NCBI GenBank assembly: GCA_016490735.1
Contig: JAEMWC010000165.1
Span: 1,140,310 to 1,204,309, forward strand
DNA: 64,000 nucleotides
Direction of reading: 5' to 3'
From: Pachyseris speciosa
Lineage: Eukaryota; Cnidaria; Anthozoa; Scleractinia; Pachyseridae
Shown here in pieces: positions 60,700 to 64,000 of this stretch. Positions within the stretch are counted from its first letter, which is position 1. Each line of letters starts with the position of its first letter. Both the position numbers and the translations under genes were made by a program. The notes beneath the pieces are model-generated. The model was not told the DNA's origin. It saw only the letters and a program-made list of their open reading frames with translations, and ran no database searches.

Positions 60700-62205
60700 T
60701 TATCACAAATTACATTTTGTAGTGCAAGTTACTCCTGAAAGAACTTTCCTGTTTTGCCTTCAGATTCTACTAAATTTGTATTTGATTTGTACAGGGTAAT
60801 AGCATTTAAAAACCCCTTGAATCGGTCAGTTGTTGGTGATGAAGGAACATGAGCAAACGAATCTTTTCCTATTAATATTTCACTTTCGAAAAGACTGGAG
60901 GTGGAGAATGAGTGCTTTGCCGGGACGATTGTGGGATTGTTTTTGTTTTATTTTATTATTATTTTGGGGGGGGGGGGGGGGGGGGGGGGTGACGCTAAGG
61001 TAAACAGACAGGTAAACAGACAAGGTGGAAAGTTCATTTTGATATTGGATAAAAAATGTTAGATCCGAATATTTTCTTAAATTATCCGTACCCAAAAGGC
61101 ACAAAGTAGTAGTTTACATGTTATATATATATATATATATATTTCGGGATTTTTGTTGCTCGTGCCATCCAGCAAAATATCAACCACGCACTATTTCCCG
61201 GCCAAAAATTGTCGCATATTCCGAATCCAAACCGTACTCAGTTCATTCTGCTGTCGGAGGCAGAATGAACGAAATGTTATTCTCTTAATTCGGAACACAG
61301 AATAAGTCCCAAAAGAACTAGGATACCGTGTATTCCAAGAATTCCTTTTACTGGACACTAAGTCCCGAAAGAATGAGCGTTATGTGTTAAAGAAGCATCC
61401 AACCCAGTTGATACCGGATTTAACGTTCCCACAACCTCAGCCAGCTGTATAGCATGTCTAGCATTAATTAAATTAGGCATGTTGGACACAAAACAGTTAA
61501 AGTTGCACACTTTCCTGCATGTGTCCAACAAGACGGTTATAGGGCAAAAACTGATTAAAGATGGTTGATTGAAAACAATAAAAACATTGATCTAGTTTAA
61601 AAATGGGTTGGTCTCAATTTACAACATCCAATATGGAGGCCTTAATATTTCAAAACTATAAGAGGACGACGAAGAGAGCGTTACTGGGATTCAAGAAGCA
61701 CTTAATTCAAGGGGCACTATCGCGTACTTTGGATCTAAACGTAACACAGTCGTGTTTGCAACAGTGGCAAGGAAGGTTTAAAAAATGTTCAAGTTTCCCT
61801 ACTAAGTAGCTGTGTGTACACTCAAAATTTGCGGTTGTCTTTGACCTCGGATGATGAGGGGGAAATGGATTACATCTCAACGTGTTAAGTTTTGTCATTG
61901 TGTCTCGACAAAATAGTTTCTTTTTCATCCAAAAAATGATTTAAAATCTACCTTCTTCGGGTTACACGGGCCACTCATGTAACAAAATGTACTATGTTCT
62001 TCACAATTTGAAAAAACACTTATAACAAGAACCGTTGTGACAGCCTCTTTAACTGAAATGGAACAAGTCGGAAATCTAAATTCTCTAATCTCTAAAATCC
62101 GTTGGTTGGATAAAATATGACTTCACAAAATGTAGTTATGTATTACTAGAGAGACTAAATGGTGAGTTCCATTCCACAATTTACCGCTACTGAAATATTC
62201 CGTGA
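60700..62205. other. Gene-free spacer before carotenoid oxygenase copy 2
   Basis: 60715-60890 resembles 48925-49280, the sequence that lies next to the 48.8 kb relic. It also holds a 25-base G run (60966-60990) and a TA microsatellite (about 61119-61142). A 68-codon frame at 61603 is unrecognised. Confidence 0.6.
60966..60990. repeat. Poly(G) run of 25
   Basis: Twenty-five consecutive G bases flanked by ATTTT and TGACG. Such tracts can form G-quadruplexes and are prone to length error in sequencing. Confidence 0.9.
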
Positions 62206-62213
62206 AAAGTCAT

Positions 62214-63606
62214 TGCGTTGCACCCTGTACCACAGCTCGCCCCAGCTCCTTGAACTCTTTCGCGTCCAGAACTAACAGTGAGGTGGTCTGGTCGCTAATT
62301 ACACAGGACAGTACGACACCATCATCCTCTGCATTCCCATGAGGCGCTTTACAAACACAGGCTCGGAGGGAAATCCACCCGACTCCTCCCATTCGACAAA
62401 CTGCTTGGTGTCTACATTCAGCTTAACGAGTTTTTCAGCAATCATTTGTTCACCGGAGGAGCTTACACCATACACAAACCTGCAAGAATAAACGCAAAAA
62501 CATTTGCCTTTTTAGTGACGCAAAACGATTAACTCTCTTTTTCTGCAGGTTAATCGAGCTCGTTAGTTGAGCGTGGAGCGTACAAAGCTGCTCAGCGTAT
62601 TTATCTCTAGCTTCCTGTTTTGACCTATAGCGTCCTTATTTTTTTTATCTTTCCGGAATAAATCCATCACCCTGATAACGGCAAAAACGTGATGCAAAAT
62701 ATGATAGCTGTATGAAAAAAATTCTAGATTGCGTAAAATGACATCATTTTTTAAAATCTTAAAAGATTGAGACAGCTGACGGAATTCTCGAACGTCTGCG
62801 CAACCAACGACAATGCAACCAGCAGTAGTTTGTGCTTCAACGAAAGTCAAACCATGCATCAGATGACAGAACATAATACACATTCCCCTCACCTGTACGG
62901 TTTGCCGTTGTACTCCTCGTAGTTTATTCTCGGTAACTCCATTCCGTCGTACAACACAGTGTAGTCCAGCCCATCCTCATCTTTTTGCAGAGGCTTCTCG
63001 CCGTCTCCACTCCTCAGTTCTTTTAGAGGTAGCACGTAACGACGCACATTCGCGGCATCGATCTTATTCTGGCCTGGTTGCAAAGCGGAGCGCAAGTTCT
63101 GCAGGTACAACTGCTTCACAATGGTGTTGTCACGGTAACAACTGGCGTCGAGGTAAATGTTTCCGTCTTTCTCATAGGCATTGATGTGGTGGAACACGAA
63201 GAAAGGATCCGCCGTGAAGACGCCAAGGCGGTTACCGTCTTTTCTGCTGTCGACCACGTGGAATCTAGTTTGCTGGTTTGGATTCCAATAAAGCCACTCC
63301 TCAAAACTGGTGGCCAAGAATCTATGGCTAAGCGCTTGCCAAACATTTAGCAAGAGAGGGGCTTCGGTTATAACTACATAATTATCGGTGATGCAGAAGC
63401 TGTGGAAGTACGCGGTGGCACTCGTGGGTGAGATGGTGCAAAGTACGTTACCCCCCTCCAGAGGGTCTCGCCTGTTTTCCCCGAGGAGGGTGGTATTTGG
63501 ATGATGCTGTAGGTCGAGTAACGGTCATACGCCACGCCGATGTTGATCACCGCACCATCCGGGGTCTGGTGTGGGTGGGCTGGAGCACTATTGATTGTAA
63601 CGCCAC
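62214..63606 (-). pseudogene. Carotenoid oxygenase (BCO/RPE65 family), partial frameshifted copy 2
   Basis: Two exons on the minus strand, 63606-62893 and 62479-about 62180, match exons 2 and 3 of copy 1 at about 95% by eye. They include NSAPAHPHQTPDGAVINIGV, ADPFFVFHHINAYEKDG, RRYVLPLKELRSGDGEKPL, EWEESGGFPSEPVFVK and DAKEFKELGRAVVQG. Its region near 51060 is in frame (QPGQNKIDAANVRRYV), unlike copy 1. Single-base losses break it near 63460 (before NVLCTIS), near 62350 (after VFVK) and near 62215 (before MTFHG). The N-terminal exon is not found in the remaining 394 bases and lies beyond the window or is lost. Different lesions in the two copies allow each to be read against the other. Confidence 0.82.
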
Positions 63607-64000
63607 CTAAAGACGATACAAGGACTTTAATCAGCTTGCGCCTTCGCCTTCGCCTTAGAAACCTTTAAATTTCACAACGTTGTGCTGGCAAATAGAAGTT
63701 GACGCGTGTGAACTAGATGTAAGAAGTATACAAGTAATCACAGGCTCTCCACATTGTGTTCAATTCCTTAGCGACAAAACGGATCATTGTACTTCGCCAG
63801 AACAAGACTTATCACTCACAATCACAACTGTTTAATTTCTTGGAGTTGAATTTTTACCTGTGAACCTTCAAACATGTAAAACATGTAACTTTCTTGTTAA
63901 AGCTTAACGCTGTTGAGAGGAAAATAGGAGAAGTTTCCCTCAAACTTAGATTTCCTGCTGGAATGTGTCGATTTAAGCACGATAAAGCATTAATATCTTA
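63607..64000. other. Right edge, no feature seen
   Basis: Should be the start of the intron upstream of oxygenase copy 2. There is a short CTTCGC repeat at 63632-63655 and otherwise AT-rich sequence without a recognisable exon. Confidence 0.5.

Noticed and set aside
61603..61809. 68-codon plus-strand frame
   Set aside because: No hallmark, no splice or poly(A) context; cannot be separated from chance.

Overview
The window reads as a nuclear contig from an anthozoan cnidarian, most likely a stony coral. It has intron-rich animal genes with consensus GT..AG splice sites and a metabotropic-glutamate-receptor-like GPCR. Between and inside the genes lies a dense litter of short foldback/MITE elements, tRNA-derived SINEs, Penelope-like elements (PLEs) and non-LTR retrotransposon ends of the kind common in coral genomes. 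Nothing suggests a bacterial or viral sequence. The species call is an inference from gene and repeat content only.

Layout. 1-3420: repeat-bearing upstream DNA. 3421-20448 (+): a seven-exon seipin (BSCL2) gene whose exon phases all agree. Its intron 4 carries a 5.6 kb minisatellite of about 81 units of 69 bp, and its introns 2, 3, 4 and 6 carry MITEs, a nested foldback element, SINE pieces and a hexanucleotide repeat. 20449-27541: intergenic repeats. 27542-28048 (+): a small unrecognised single-pass membrane protein gene. 28049-32250: MITE and a rearranged PLE. 32251-39482: a tandem duplication of about 3.3-3.9 kb that doubles the signal-peptide exon of the next gene. 39652-42245 (+): the large second exon of an mGluR-like class C GPCR. 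42246-48770: foldback elements, a LINE scrap and a degraded acidic ORF. 48775-64000 (-): a cluster of carotenoid-oxygenase (BCO/RPE65 family) sequences, made of one relic, one nearly full copy and one partial copy. Both larger copies are broken by single-base indels. A decayed PLE and a pair of inverted repeat elements lie between them.

The genes do not form a pathway. Seipin acts at ER-lipid droplet junctions, the GPCR at the cell surface, and the carotenoid oxygenases cleave carotenoids or retinoids. The most interesting points are the duplicated GPCR first exon, where joint inclusion of both copies would introduce a stop codon; the two alternative reading frames for the seipin tail; the SINE-derived minisatellite; the missing acidic ligand-pocket residue in the GPCR; and the decaying oxygenase cluster. 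I found no clear candidate for a wholly new biological system.
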